Shown in pieces: positions 25,396 to 33,339 of a stretch of 64,000 nucleotides of DNA. The DNA comes from Candidatus Accumulibacter phosphatis. GTDB lineage: Bacteria > Pseudomonadota > Gammaproteobacteria > Burkholderiales > Rhodocyclaceae. Both the position numbers and the translations under genes were made by a program. The DNA lies in the NCBI RefSeq assembly GCF_012939955.1, contig NZ_SPMY01000045.1:1-64000 (forward strand), written 5' to 3'. Below the pieces are notes generated by a model that did not search any database, was not told the origin of the DNA, and saw nothing but the letters and a program-made list of their open reading frames with translations. Every line of letters starts with the position of its first letter. Position 1 is the stretch's first letter.

Positions 25396-26604
25396 GGTAC
25401 TTTCCTTACGCTTGCCAGCACCACCGTCGGCTCAACCTGAAAGTCGAGCGGCGGGTTGCCGTTGGCTGCCAGCGATCGACGCGCTTCGGCAATACCGAAG
25501 CCGAAGCGCTGAACGAATCCCATGGCTTTTAGCACTGTCGCCACGCTCGGGTTACGATAATCGCTAACGCCCGGGCGCCCGAAATTCTCGGCGGTTACCG
25601 TGCCATAGGGGCCACCGGGGTTGGTGATTTCGATGCGGTCGTCAAACCAATAGACGCGCACCGGCGCATTGGTACCCTCGTAGCTCCGGTGCATCACCGC
25701 GTTGCGGGTCAGTTGTTGCAGGGCGCTGAGTGGGTAGGGAATGGAACGAAGCTCGGTGGTCGATCCGGAGGTGAAGTCGACCGAAACGGCGAGGGTCGCC
25801 TTGATCTTGTCGTCGAGCCGGCGCAGAACGAGGTCGAGCGTCCCGTCGAGTTCCTGCTCGTCGGCCACCGGGTCGCCCCACTCTGTACCGCGAATACGCA
25901 GGAACTGGACGTAGGCGCAAGGCACCCAGGAGCGCGGCGTCTTGCCGAGCGCAAGAACCCCAATGACCGTGGGTGTCGGGTCGTCCACCGAAGCAATCAT
26001 GCCCATCGAGGCCAGGCGCTCTTCATAGCTTCGTGCGTTGACCGCCAGCACGTCGCCGGCAACTGCCTGAGGCAGGTACTCGTTTTCGAACACCGTACGA
26101 TTCAGCTCACTGAGAGGACAACCCTGGATCGGATGAGTATCGAAGGCACGGTCGCGGTAGCGGCGCTTTTCATTCAGGATACGTTCATCCTGCGCGCTGG
26201 CGAGACCGCGACGTGGGCCAATCCGAATCCAGATGCGACCCTCGTAACGCACCGGCGGCGAATCGGCTGGCCAAACCGTCACGATCGCCACGGGGGCGCC
26301 TTTGAGCACGCGTCTCTCAACCGTCAATGTCGGTGGCGGGACCGTCTTGCCATCGGTCTTGATATCGGAAAGCGTCAGCAGGAGCTGGTCTGTAACGTCA
26401 ATGCTGGCGACGCTACCATCGTCATTGGCGCCGATGAACACGACGCCCGGCCGGCCATGGTTTGGCAAGTCGTTGGCGAACGCACATACGGCCTGGCGCG
26501 CCTTCTCCGCGGCGTCTCCCGCCCAAGCTCGTTTGCGCTCGATACGATCGGATTCCAGATCTTCGAGCAGAGTGGCAAGTTCTTGATCGCTGAGGGGGTT
26601 CATG
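25392..26604 (-). CDS. AlbA_2/Schlafen-type protein with C-terminal HATPase-like domain
   Basis: 403 residues from ATG 26604. The N-terminal AlbA_2 (Schlafen AlbA) domain spans about residues 12-150: LESDRIERKRAW, ARQAVCAFANDL, RPGVVFIGANDDG, then PPVRYEGRIWIRIGPRRGLA. The C-terminus has the GHKL/HATPase_c_4-like region LQQLTRNAVMHRSYEGTNAP, IEITNPGGPYG and a closing FGIAEARRSL. Proteins of this build are commonly annotated as ATP-dependent DNA helicase RecG-like or transcriptional regulators, and some act as nucleases or effectors in defence. It is first in the minus-strand cluster and translationally coupled to the ParA-like gene. Whether it regulates the cluster or is an effector is unknown. 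Confidence 0.85.
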
Positions 26605-26925
26605 AGACAAGCTCCCGGTTTTCGATAACGCTCGCAGCGAGTGCGGCGACCCTCTTCGTTGGCTGCTTTCCAAAACCTGCGTAAGAACGACGCAGGCAAG
26701 ACCGTACACTGGCCCGCCTTCGGGCCGCCGACCAGCGAAAAAACTGCGCAACAGCAACGCAACAGCGTCGCCGGCGGCACATCTGCTGCGGCGCGACACG
26801 GTCCGCACCGCCCTTGGTCGCGCCAAGCGACATCATGCCGTCAATTTTGCCCGCAAGGCAGTCGGTCCTGGCGATGTCGCGGAGCCGCACTGCGACCGTG
26901 CGGCGGCAAGTGGCGCGGCTGCTCA
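26605..26925. other. Intergenic between hsdR and AlbA_2 gene
   Basis: This 320-base gap separates two minus-strand units. It should hold the promoter of the TIR/MoxR cluster, but GC-rich sequence hides any clear -35/-10 pair. No terminator hairpin with a T tract is apparent after hsdR, so read-through into the cluster is possible. No intact small gene is seen. Confidence 0.4.
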
Positions 26926-29900
26926 CTAAGTGCGCGTCCACTCATCCGAAAGCCGTTCCGCCTGTTCGAGCACCAGCCGGATCGCTTCTTCCTGCCTCTC
27001 CGGTGGGTACTTGTAGCGGCGCAAAGTGATACGCACCAGGTTCCGCAATCGCGCGCGCACGCTGTCGCGCTTCTGCCAGTCGACGCTGGCGCTGTTGCGC
27101 AGCTTCTCGGTCAACTCGTGGGCGATCTTCTTCAAAATTTCGTCGCCCATCTCGCGGACGGCGCTTTCGTTGTCGGCCAGCGCATCGTAGAAAGCCAGCT
27201 CGGATTGGTTGAGGCCCAGCGCGTCGCCGCGTTGGGCGGCGGCGCGAAACTCCCTGGCCATGGCGATCAGTTCCTCGATCACCTGCGCACTTTCGATGGC
27301 CCGGCCACGGTAGCGGTTGAGCGCCGCCTGCAGGCGCTCGCTGAACTTGCGTTCGAGCACTACATTGGTCCGCGAGCGCGACTTCACTTCGTCGTTGAGC
27401 AGCTTCTGCAGCAACTCCACGGCGAAGTTGCGCTGCGGCAGATTGCGTACTTCCTCCAGGAAAGCATCCGAGAGAATGCCGATGTCCGGCCGGTCCAGGC
27501 CGGCCAGCTTGAAGATATCCTCGACGCCCTTGGCGACCACGGCATTGTCGAGAATCTGCTTGAGCACCGCATTCTTCCGGTCTTCCGAGAGCTTCTTTTG
27601 AGAAGTCGTCGCTTTGGCGATCACCGCCTTGATCGCCTGGAAGAAAGCAATTTCCTCGCGCAGCACCAGGGCCTCGTCGAGAGTGCCGCACAGCGAGAAA
27701 GCCTTGCTGATCGCGAGTACAACGTCGAACCAGCGTTTCTTTCCTTCCTCCTGCCCGAGCACGAAATTGGCGGCCGGCAACAGCAGCGCCACTGCCTGGG
27801 TCGGATAGGCGGCGAAGTCGAAGCCATGCAGCAGCCCGCGCGCCACTTCCATCAACTCCTTCAGCTTGGCCAGCGCCTCGGCGGCATCGAGCGTCGGCTG
27901 GCCCTTGCCACGGCTTTCGGTATACGCCTTCAGGGCCTTGCGCAACTCGGCGGCGATGCCGATGTAATCGACGACCAGGCCGCCTTCCTTGTCGCGGAAG
28001 ACACGATTCACACGGGCAATGGCCTGCATCAGGTTGTGGTCGCGCATCGGCTTGTCCACGTACATGGTGTGCAGGCAGGGCACGTCGAAGCCGGTCAGCC
28101 ACATGTCGCGCACGATCACCAGCTGCAGGCCGTCGTTGGCATCCTTGAAGCGCTTTTCCAGCAACTTCCTGGTACTGCCGTTATGGATGTGCGGGCGCAG
28201 CAGCTCGCCATCCGCCGCCGAACCGGTCATCACCACCTTGATCGCCCCCTGCGCCGGGTCATCGCTGTGCCATTCGGGCCGCAGCATGACCATGGCCTGG
28301 TAAATCCGGGCGCAGATTTCGCGGCTCATGCCAACGATCATGCCCTTGCCGGCCACCGCCGAAATGCGCACTTCGAAGTGCTGCACGATATCGGCGGCCA
28401 CCTGGTCGATGCGCGGCTGCGCGCCGACCAGCTTTTCCAGCGCCGCCCAGCGCGTCTTGGCCGCCTCGCGCAAAGCGACATCCTCTTCGTCCTCGAACAC
28501 CTCCTCGACATCGCTGTTGAGTTGTTCCATCGCTGCCTGCTCGAGGTCCAGCCGGGCCAGCCGGCTTTCGTAGTAGATCGGCACCGTGGCGCCGTCGTCT
28601 ACCGCATCCTGGATGTCATAGATACTCACGTAATCGCCGAACACCGCCCGCGTGTCCTTGTCGGTGCTTTCCACGGGCGTGCCCGTAAAGCCGACGAAAG
28701 TGGCGTTCTTCAGCGCATCGCGCAGATGCTTGGCGAAGCCGTACCTGTATTTGCCGGTCTTCCTGTCCAGCACGGCGCGAAAGCCGTACTGCGAGCGGTG
28801 CGCCTCGTCGGCGATGACCACGATGTTGGTACGCGCCGAAAGCAGCGGAAAGGCCTCCTCATCCGGCCCCGGCACGAATTTCTGCACGGTCGTGAAAATG
28901 ATGCCGCCGGACGGTCGTCCGTCGAGCAAGGCGCGCAGCTCGTCGCGGTCGGCGGCCTGCTGCGGCGCTTCCTTCAACAGCGAACGCGCCCCGGCGAAGG
29001 TCTGGAAAAGCTGGCCATCCAGGTCGTTGCGGTCAGTCACCACGACCAGCGTCGGGTTCTGCATCTCCGGCTGCTGCATCAGTTTGGCGGCAAAGCAGAG
29101 CATCGAAATGCTCTTGCCCGAGCCCTGGGTGTGCCAGACGATGCCGCCCTTGCGCGCCTCGACCCGCTTGCCGTAGGTCGCCCGCGCCTCTTCCACTCGG
29201 AGGCCCTCGGGCAACAAGGGCATGGTCGCCGCCTTGATCGTCACTCGTACCGCTTCGCGCACGGCGTGAAACTGGTGGTAAGCGGCTATCTTCTTGATCA
29301 GCTTGCCGTCGAAAGTCTCGAACAGGACAAAATAGCGCAGGTAATCGAGCAGCAAGTCGGGGAAGAAAAAGCCGCGCACCACCTTTTCCAGCTCGAACTC
29401 CAGCAACGGCCGGTCGTTCTCGTTCTTCAGGGTGCGCCACGGCAGGTAACGCTCGCGGCTGGCGGTCAACGAACCGACGCGGGCATGCAGACCGTCCGAA
29501 ATCACCAGCGCCTCGTTGAAGACGAAGAGATCGGCGATCTCCTCCTTGTAGGTCTGCAGTTGATTGAAGGCCGACCAGATATCCGCCTGCTCCGCAGCAG
29601 CATTTTTCAGCTCGATCACCGCGATCGGCAAACCGTTGATGAAGCACACCAGGTCCGGCCGGCGCAGATGCCTGCTACCCTGGATGGTGAATTGATTGAC
29701 CACCAGAAAGCGATTGCGGCCCGGGTTCTCGAAATCGATCAGCCGCACCCGATCCCCACGCCGTCCGCCCTCGCCTTCCACCTCGACCGGCACGCCGTCG
29801 ATCAGCGCCTCGTGGAAAGCGCGGTTGCTCTGGATCAGCGAAGGATGGTCGGGCTTGGCGACGTGATGCGCCACCTCGTCAAGAACGGCCGTGGGCACAT

Positions 29901-30075
29901 CGGGATTCAGGCGGCGAAGAGCCTCGCGAAGCTGGGTCGGCAGCAAGACGTGGCGGTAGTCGGTGCGCTCGGGGGTGTCGCTATCCGGCGCAATGTCGGG
30001 GCCGTGGCGGAATTCCCAGCCGGTGTCCTGGAACCAGGTGATGGCGAGTTGTTCGAGGTGTTGTTCGGTCAGCAT
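26926..30075 (-). CDS. hsdR: Type I restriction enzyme, R subunit
   Basis: 1049 residues, normal for HsdR. The N-terminal nuclease domain has the D..ExK core in PDLVCFINGLPIAVIELKNA (about residue 140-160). The helicase motor follows, with Walker A-like HTQGSGKSISML, DEAH-box IADEAHRSQYG, TGTPVE and a motif VI-type ARVNRVFRDKEGGLVVDY. It cuts unmodified DNA after ATP-driven translocation, together with HsdM and HsdS encoded just upstream. ATG 30075 lies within the last codons of hsdS (7-base overlap), indicating translational coupling. Unlike the common order R-M-S, the order here is M-small ORF-S-R. Confidence 0.95.
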   Translation of the reverse strand: MLTEQHLEQLAITWFQDTGWEFRHGPDIAPDSDTPERTDYRHVLLPTQLREALRRLNPDVPTAVLDEVAHHVAKPDHPSLIQSNRAFHEALIDGVPVEVEGEGGRRGDRVRLIDFENPGRNRFLVVNQFTIQGSRHLRRPDLVCFINGLPIAVIELKNAAAEQADIWSAFNQLQTYKEEIADLFVFNEALVISDGLHARVGSLTASRERYLPWRTLKNENDRPLLEFELEKVVRGFFFPDLLLDYLRYFVLFETFDGKLIKKIAAYHQFHAVREAVRVTIKAATMPLLPEGLRVEEARATYGKRVEARKGGIVWHTQGSGKSISMLCFAAKLMQQPEMQNPTLVVVTDRNDLDGQLFQTFAGARSLLKEAPQQAADRDELRALLDGRPSGGIIFTTVQKFVPGPDEEAFPLLSARTNIVVIADEAHRSQYGFRAVLDRKTGKYRYGFAKHLRDALKNATFVGFTGTPVESTDKDTRAVFGDYVSIYDIQDAVDDGATVPIYYESRLARLDLEQAAMEQLNSDVEEVFEDEEDVALREAAKTRWAALEKLVGAQPRIDQVAADIVQHFEVRISAVAGKGMIVGMSREICARIYQAMVMLRPEWHSDDPAQGAIKVVMTGSAADGELLRPHIHNGSTRKLLEKRFKDANDGLQLVIVRDMWLTGFDVPCLHTMYVDKPMRDHNLMQAIARVNRVFRDKEGGLVVDYIGIAAELRKALKAYTESRGKGQPTLDAAEALAKLKELMEVARGLLHGFDFAAYPTQAVALLLPAANFVLGQEEGKKRWFDVVLAISKAFSLCGTLDEALVLREEIAFFQAIKAVIAKATTSQKKLSEDRKNAVLKQILDNAVVAKGVEDIFKLAGLDRPDIGILSDAFLEEVRNLPQRNFAVELLQKLLNDEVKSRSRTNVVLERKFSERLQAALNRYRGRAIESAQVIEELIAMAREFRAAAQRGDALGLNQSELAFYDALADNESAVREMGDEILKKIAHELTEKLRNSASVDWQKRDSVRARLRNLVRITLRRYKYPPERQEEAIRLVLEQAERLSDEWTRT

Positions 30076-31292
30076 GCCGCCATGCCCTGAACCCCGTACG
30101 ATGCCGCATAGCCACATATTTCGCCCGAAAGCAAGCGAGGTAGAAGTGCATCCCGCAAGGCGCTCAGTGTTCGTGACTGAGTTTGGTTTTCGGAAACCAA
30201 ACTCAGCAAGGCTGCAATTTCCCGACCAACCTGTGCTTGAGACGCGTCGAAGCGTGGCATAAACATCGCTCGTTGATCTCGCAGAGAAACATACGGGGCC
30301 ATATCTGTTTCACCCGAACGACCATGCAATTGGGTCAAGAAATCAACCGATTGCATCCAGCAGTAGAGGATGGCAGGATGCAGCCGCTGGGGGTCCAATG
30401 TCCGCCAAAAACAGACTTGCGGAGAGTAGACGAAGGACTCGGTTGCCTCACCAACACGGGCGAACCTGCCAATCGTTCCCTTCGAGGTAAAGGCCACATC
30501 ACCGACCCTGGAGCACTTGGAGAGCGCACCGGCAATGCGATCAGGTTTTAGCCGGTCAGCTCCCGCCGTATCGAAATCATTCTTCAAATTCATGGCGCGG
30601 ATGAATGGCAATCCCTCATCTCCCAACTCGTCATTCTTCGCCCGATAACCATCTCCAATGTCAAGTACTTTCTCGCGGATAAGCTCGCTGGCACTCACGC
30701 GAACGAACTCGAAACCGACGAACCAGGACTGGAAGATCGCGCGCGCCATAGCTTCTAGGGTTTCATTGGTGCGGCGGTTCAGTTCGATTTTGTCGTCGAG
30801 CGTGCCGAGAATGTGGGCAATATGACGTTGCGTATGCAGTGCAGGAAGCGCAAGAGGGAAGTCAGGGAAAGCCTTTAGTGGAATACGATCAACGGTACTG
30901 CCATGGATAGTCCGACTCCGCAAGTATTCCTGAAAGCCTGGACTGAGATACTGGTACAAGAAGAAACGAGAGTCGAGCGCGTGTGTTCGTGGTCGTACCA
31001 AGCCCATCCGACGGCCAAGACAACAGCGCAACCCATTGGGAATCAATGCAGCTTCGCCGAGACGAGTCTCGTAAGAAAAGACCACATCTCCAGCCGTAGG
31101 CAAAACACGACGGGTCCACTGAGCAAAATCAGTCTCTGACAAGTGTTCCGTTGCGGACAGCTTCAAACGCCCACTTTCGAGGCTACTAATTCCAAGGAAT
31201 ATTGGCCCAGATGCCACTTTAGTCGGTGTCGCGTGGGGGCCATCGAACACCGCCGCAACATCCCCTATTCGAACGGTCCGCCACTCACTCAT
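30069..31292 (-). CDS. hsdS: Type I restriction-modification specificity subunit
   Basis: 407 residues with two target-recognition domains separated and followed by conserved helices. The central helix is LGTLDDKIELNRRTNETLEA, ARAIFQSWFVGFE, and the C-terminal one is LLSLVSENQTQSRTLSALRD then ALLPRLLSGEI. TRD1 covers about residues 1-155 and TRD2 about 200-350. The two halves of a bipartite recognition site are read by these TRDs, but the site cannot be deduced. The gene is AT-richer than hsdM and hsdR in its TRDs, as is usual for recombining specificity genes. Start ATG overlaps the preceding small ORF as ATGA. Confidence 0.93.
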   Translation of the reverse strand: MSEWRTVRIGDVAAVFDGPHATPTKVASGPIFLGISSLESGRLKLSATEHLSETDFAQWTRRVLPTAGDVVFSYETRLGEAALIPNGLRCCLGRRMGLVRPRTHALDSRFFLYQYLSPGFQEYLRSRTIHGSTVDRIPLKAFPDFPLALPALHTQRHIAHILGTLDDKIELNRRTNETLEAMARAIFQSWFVGFEFVRVSASELIREKVLDIGDGYRAKNDELGDEGLPFIRAMNLKNDFDTAGADRLKPDRIAGALSKCSRVGDVAFTSKGTIGRFARVGEATESFVYSPQVCFWRTLDPQRLHPAILYCWMQSVDFLTQLHGRSGETDMAPYVSLRDQRAMFMPRFDASQAQVGREIAALLSLVSENQTQSRTLSALRDALLPRLLSGEICGYAASYGVQGMAAC

Positions 31293-31408
31293 CCCCGCCC
31301 CCCCAGATCCCCGCTCAACTCCGCCTCGATCTCCTCAATGCTCGGCAAACTGCCCTTGAGTTCGCTCGGCATCGCCCGGCTTGGGGTGGCTTTCTGTGGC
31401 GGTGTCAT
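31289..31408 (-). CDS. 39-residue ORF between hsdM and hsdS
   Basis: A small frame starts with ATG 31408 and ends as TGA overlapping the hsdS ATG (ATGA). The product is 39 residues with Pro/Thr-rich start (MTPPQKATPSRAMPSELKGS) and an acidic helix (LPSIEEIEAELSG). It fills most of the hsdM-hsdS gap, so it could serve as a leader that couples HsdS translation. Alternatively it could be a small partner peptide. A G7 run near its end (plus-strand C7 about 31308-31314) could hide a one-base error that would change its last residues to GGGDE. I do not recognise a family. Confidence 0.5.
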   Translation of the reverse strand: MTPPQKATPSRAMPSELKGSLPSIEEIEAELSGDLGGRG

Positions 31409-31450
31409 GGCGTGGAGTTTGTGCAACGGGTCGTTGCACAAGTGCGTGCG

Positions 31451-33148
31451 TCAGATTTCATAGCCCAGCCCGGCCAGGTTCTTGCGGATTGCAGCTTCCA
31501 GGCGGGCGCTTTCAGCGAACTGCTGGCCCAGGGTGGCGGTGAGGCGGGCCATTTTCTCTTCGAAGGGCTCGCTGTCTTCCTCCTGCGCGGCGGCGCCGAC
31601 GTAGCGGCCGGGCGTGAGGACATGGTCGTGCTTGCGGATTTCTTCGCGCGTGGCGGCTTTGCAGAAGCCGGGGATGTCTGCGTAAGCCGCCGCCTCTCCC
31701 CGGCCCTCGCCCGCGAGGGGAGAGGGGGAATGGCGTTTCCAGGCGTGGAAGGTGTCGGCCACTCGGGCGATGTCTTCCGCCCTGAAGTCGCGCAGCACGC
31801 GGTCCTTCATGTAGCCGAGCTTGCGGGCATCGATGAACAGGGTTTCGCCCTGGCGCTGGCGCGTGCCCGAACCTGCGTTGCCGCGTTCACGCTTGTTGCG
31901 GGTGAGGAACCAGATGCAGGCGGGGATTTGCGTATTGGTGAACAGCTGGCCGGGCAGCGCGACCATGCATTCGATCAGATCGGCCTCGATCAATGCCTTG
32001 CGGATTTCGCCTTCGTTGTTGGTGTTGCTGCTCATCGAGCCGTTGGCGAGCAGCAGGGCCATGCTGCCGTTGGGCGCCAGGTGGTGGATCATGTGTTGCA
32101 TCCACGCGAAGTTGGCATTGCCAGCCGGGGGCACGCCGTACTTCCAGCGCACGTCTTCGTCCTGCACGCCTTCGTTCCAGTCCTTCATGTTGAAGGGCGG
32201 ATTGGCCATGATGAAGTCGGCGCGCAGATCCGGGTGCTGCGGGCGGGTGTAGGTGCTGGCCGGCTCCTTGCCGAAATCGAAATCCATGCCGCGGATGGCC
32301 ATGTTCATCGAGGCCAGCCGCCAGGTGGTGGGGTTGGCTTCCTGCCCGTAGACCGAGAGCTGGCCGATACGCCCGCCGTGCTCCTCGACGAAGCGCTCGC
32401 TCTGCACGAAGAAGCCGCCGGAGCCGCAACAGGGGTCATACACCCGGCCCTGGAAGGGTTCGAGCATTTCGACGATGAGGCTGACGATGCTCTTCGGCGT
32501 GTAGAACTCGCCGCCGCGCTTGCCGGCAGCAATCGAGAATTCGCCGAGAAAGTATTCGTAGACGTGGCCGAGGATGTCCTTGGCCTTGAGCGATTCGTGC
32601 TGGAAAGGCACCGTGGAGAGCAGGTCGATCAGACCGGGCAACGCTTCATCGACGCGCTTGCGCGCGTAGTCCTTGTCGAGGACGTTCTTGAGGCGCGGGT
32701 TTTCCTTTTCGACGGCATCGAGGGCATCGTCGAGCAAGCGGCCGATGCCCTTGAATTCATACTCGAATGTTCTGCCGTTCCTGACCTCGAGCAGGCTCCC
32801 GGCGGCGACCTTGGCGTTGTCCTTGATGAAATCCCAACGCGCCAGCGCCGGCACCCAGAAGACGTTCTTTTCGGTGTAGTAGTCGCGCGCTTCGAGTTCC
32901 TGCTCGACCATTTCGGTATCAAGCTCGCCCGAGTCGTCACCGAGGTAGTAGTCATTTTCCGGATCGAAAAAAGCCTTTTCGAGCTCGTCACGGCGTTCCT
33001 TGAACGCGTCCGAGATGTATTTCAGGAAGACCAGGCCAAGCACCACATGCATGTAGTCGCCGGGGTTGACGTTGGCACGCAAACGGTCGGCGGCGGACCA
33101 CAGGCGCTTGTCGAGATCGTTCAGATACTGTTGTCCGTCGTCGCTCAT
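31451..33148 (-). CDS. hsdM: Type I restriction-modification DNA methyltransferase
   Basis: 565 residues. The HsdM N-terminal helical domain is DLDKRLWSAADRLRANVNPG, then YMHVVLGLVFLKYISDAF. The N6-adenine methyltransferase core has motif I VYDPCCGSGGFFVQ and catalytic motif IV NPPF in DFIMANPPFNMKDW. It methylates adenine in the HsdS-defined site and protects host DNA. Near residues 470-485 the protein carries an extra low-complexity stretch (HSPSPLAGEGRGEAA), encoded by a REP-like hairpin inserted in frame. No terminator separates it from the downstream genes, so M, small ORF, S and R should form one operon. Confidence 0.95.
   Translation of the reverse strand: MSDDGQQYLNDLDKRLWSAADRLRANVNPGDYMHVVLGLVFLKYISDAFKERRDELEKAFFDPENDYYLGDDSGELDTEMVEQELEARDYYTEKNVFWVPALARWDFIKDNAKVAAGSLLEVRNGRTFEYEFKGIGRLLDDALDAVEKENPRLKNVLDKDYARKRVDEALPGLIDLLSTVPFQHESLKAKDILGHVYEYFLGEFSIAAGKRGGEFYTPKSIVSLIVEMLEPFQGRVYDPCCGSGGFFVQSERFVEEHGGRIGQLSVYGQEANPTTWRLASMNMAIRGMDFDFGKEPASTYTRPQHPDLRADFIMANPPFNMKDWNEGVQDEDVRWKYGVPPAGNANFAWMQHMIHHLAPNGSMALLLANGSMSSNTNNEGEIRKALIEADLIECMVALPGQLFTNTQIPACIWFLTRNKRERGNAGSGTRQRQGETLFIDARKLGYMKDRVLRDFRAEDIARVADTFHAWKRHSPSPLAGEGRGEAAAYADIPGFCKAATREEIRKHDHVLTPGRYVGAAAQEEDSEPFEEKMARLTATLGQQFAESARLEAAIRKNLAGLGYEI
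31693..31728. repeat. REP-like palindrome inserted in frame inside hsdM
   Basis: The hairpin CTCTCCCC...GGGGAGAG, with a GC-rich inner part, encodes SPSPLAGEGRGE in HsdM. Peptides of the S/P-L-A/G-E-G type are the usual translation of short palindromic intergenic repeats found in many proteobacterial genomes. The surrounding HsdM sequence is otherwise contiguous with family members, so the repeat is likely an in-frame insertion into a surface loop. Confidence 0.65.
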
Positions 33149-33278
33149 TTACGGTGTTGTCCCTTTGGCTGGCAAGCAGGTCAATGCTGATCGGCGGCAT
33201 ATCGACGCTCGAAAGTCGTCATTCTACGCAGGCAGCGACGGCCACGGAGCCGACGGCATCGGCAATCATGCCTGCCAA

Positions 33279-33313
33279 GAAAAAAAGCCCCCGCCAGCTT
33301 GCCGGCGGGGGCT
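33279..33313 (-). terminator. Rho-independent terminator of acnB
   Basis: On the minus strand a ten-base perfect stem (AGCCCCCGCC / GGCGGGGGCT, loop of eight bases) is followed by a run of T (A run on the plus strand, about 33279-33285). It lies 27 bases after the acnB stop codon and separates acnB from the restriction operon that starts at 33148. Confidence 0.9.
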
Positions 33314-33339
33314 TGTTCTGCTGTCGCTTACTGCGAAGC

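Noticed and set aside
26641-30090. 1149-codon plus-strand open frame
   Set aside because: It lies antisense to hsdR, has no recognisable domain and shows the codon-position bias of an antisense shadow.
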